Shown in pieces: positions 63,597-64,000 of a DNA stretch of 64,000 nucleotides. Below the pieces are notes generated by a model, which did no database searches, was not told the origin of the DNA, and saw only the letters and a program-made list of their open reading frames with translations. Each line of letters begins with the position of its first letter. The first letter of the stretch is position 1. The DNA is from Cecembia rubra. GTDB lineage: Bacteria; Bacteroidota; Bacteroidia; Cytophagales; Cyclobacteriaceae. Location of the stretch: assembly GCF_003014575.1 (NCBI RefSeq), contig NZ_PYGF01000001.1:868001-932000 (forward strand), in the 5' to 3' direction. The position numbers were made by a program, and so were the translations under genes.

Positions 63597-64000
63597 ATGG
63601 ACATATTTGACAATCAAATAGCTGCTCAGGTAGCAGCAAAATTATTGGAAATTAAGGCAATTAGACTCCAGCCCGAAAAACCATTCACATGGGCATCTGG
63701 ATGGAAATCACCAATTTATTGCGACAATAGACTCTCTCTTTCTTATCCGGAAGTAAGGTCATTTATCAAAGAGAACCTTGTGAAGGCCATTCAAACCCAT
63801 TTTCCTGAAGTGGAGGCCATAGCTGGAGTGGCCACTGCCGGGATTCCTCAAGGAGCCCTGATTGCGGATAGTTTAAATCTTCCTTTCCTTTATGTTAGAT
63901 CCAAGCCAAAAGGTCATGGAATGGAAAACATGATCGAAGGCAAAGTAACTGTAGGACAAAAAGTAGTAGTCGTGGAAGATTTGATTTCTACAGGAGGAAG
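63597..64000 (+). CDS. pyrE: Orotate phosphoribosyltransferase (3' end missing)
   Basis: The first 134 codons are in the window; the frame is still open at base 64000. [21 protein letters not shown] is the typical N-terminal part of Pyr[21 protein letters not shown] follows, and the PRPP-binding [12 protein letters not shown] is at the cut end. The enzyme converts orotate to orotidine monophosphate in pyrimidine synthesis. Divergent from the NUDIX gene, as often in Bacteroidota. Confidence 0.96.
   Translation, partial: MDIFDNQIAAQVAAKLLEIKAIRLQPEKPFTWASGWKSPIYCDNRLSLSYPEVRSFIKENLVKAIQTHFPEVEAIAGVATAGIPQGALIADSLNLPFLYVRSKPKGHGMENMIEGKVTVGQKVVVVEDLISTGG

Overview
The window is a contiguous piece of a Bacteroidota chromosome, most likely from an aerobic, sugar-degrading member of the Cytophagales (Cyclobacteriaceae-like). 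The taxonomic call rests on a SusC/SusD outer-membrane pair, Bacteroidota-type promoters (TTTG, about 19 bases, TAnnTTTG), few Shine-Dalgarno sequences before starts, many lipoprotein signals, and lineage-typical proteins (DUF3822, the MoaC-Mog fusion, a BstA/YfiT-like DinB protein). No rRNA, tRNA, CRISPR array, transposase or prophage was seen.

Bases 1-16400 are a nitrogen-oxide respiration region. It opens with the 3' part of a haem-c-tethered copper nitrite reductase (nirK), then nirV and a SCO copper chaperone. Haem A synthase, QueD and NadA follow on the other strand. A plus-strand operon then encodes NarK, a NarI-like cytochrome b membrane protein, a NasC-type molybdopterin nitrate reductase without a Tat signal, a four-cluster ferredoxin subunit, a Tat-dependent bc1-type Rieske protein and a small two-helix membrane protein. 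Behind a terminator come moeA, mobA, a second NarK with a periplasmic insert, and a moaC-mog fusion. Together these give nitrate import, reduction to nitrite, nitrite export, reduction to NO, and part of the molybdenum cofactor supply. The mixed subunit set of the nitrate reductase is the best candidate for a poorly described system.

Bases 16800-19000 hold a methyltransferase and a persulfide dioxygenase-rhodanese fusion. Bases 19100-30000 are a small beta-glucan utilisation locus: SusC, SusD, a PKD/tandem-repeat surface lipoprotein and a GH16 laminarinase-like enzyme, with a divergent 957-residue membrane sensor that carries its own LuxR-type DNA-binding domain.

Bases 30400-48700 are mixed housekeeping and stress genes: Rnk/GreA-like protein, two Crp/Fnr regulators, oxidoreductases, HMG-CoA lyase, Na/Pi symporter, universal stress protein, a carbonic anhydrase-SulP pair, a NamZ muramidase, a LolE-like permease, a polyprenol mannosyltransferase, ATP-grasp and TPR proteins. 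Two diverged copies of a ~155-bp intergenic element with terminal inverted repeats lie about 5 kb apart.

Bases 48800-53820 carry hisG-hisD-hisC-hisB on the minus strand, headed by a good promoter and a short leader ORF ending in His-His-Phe-His-His, a probable attenuation leader. A degenerate 7-bp tandem repeat array sits between hisG and hisD. Bases 53838-64000 hold priA, an LD-carboxypeptidase, an SGNH hydrolase, a DUF1573 protein, a RecD-like helicase, two NUDIX proteins, an unknown membrane protein, DUF3822, coaD and the 5' part of pyrE.
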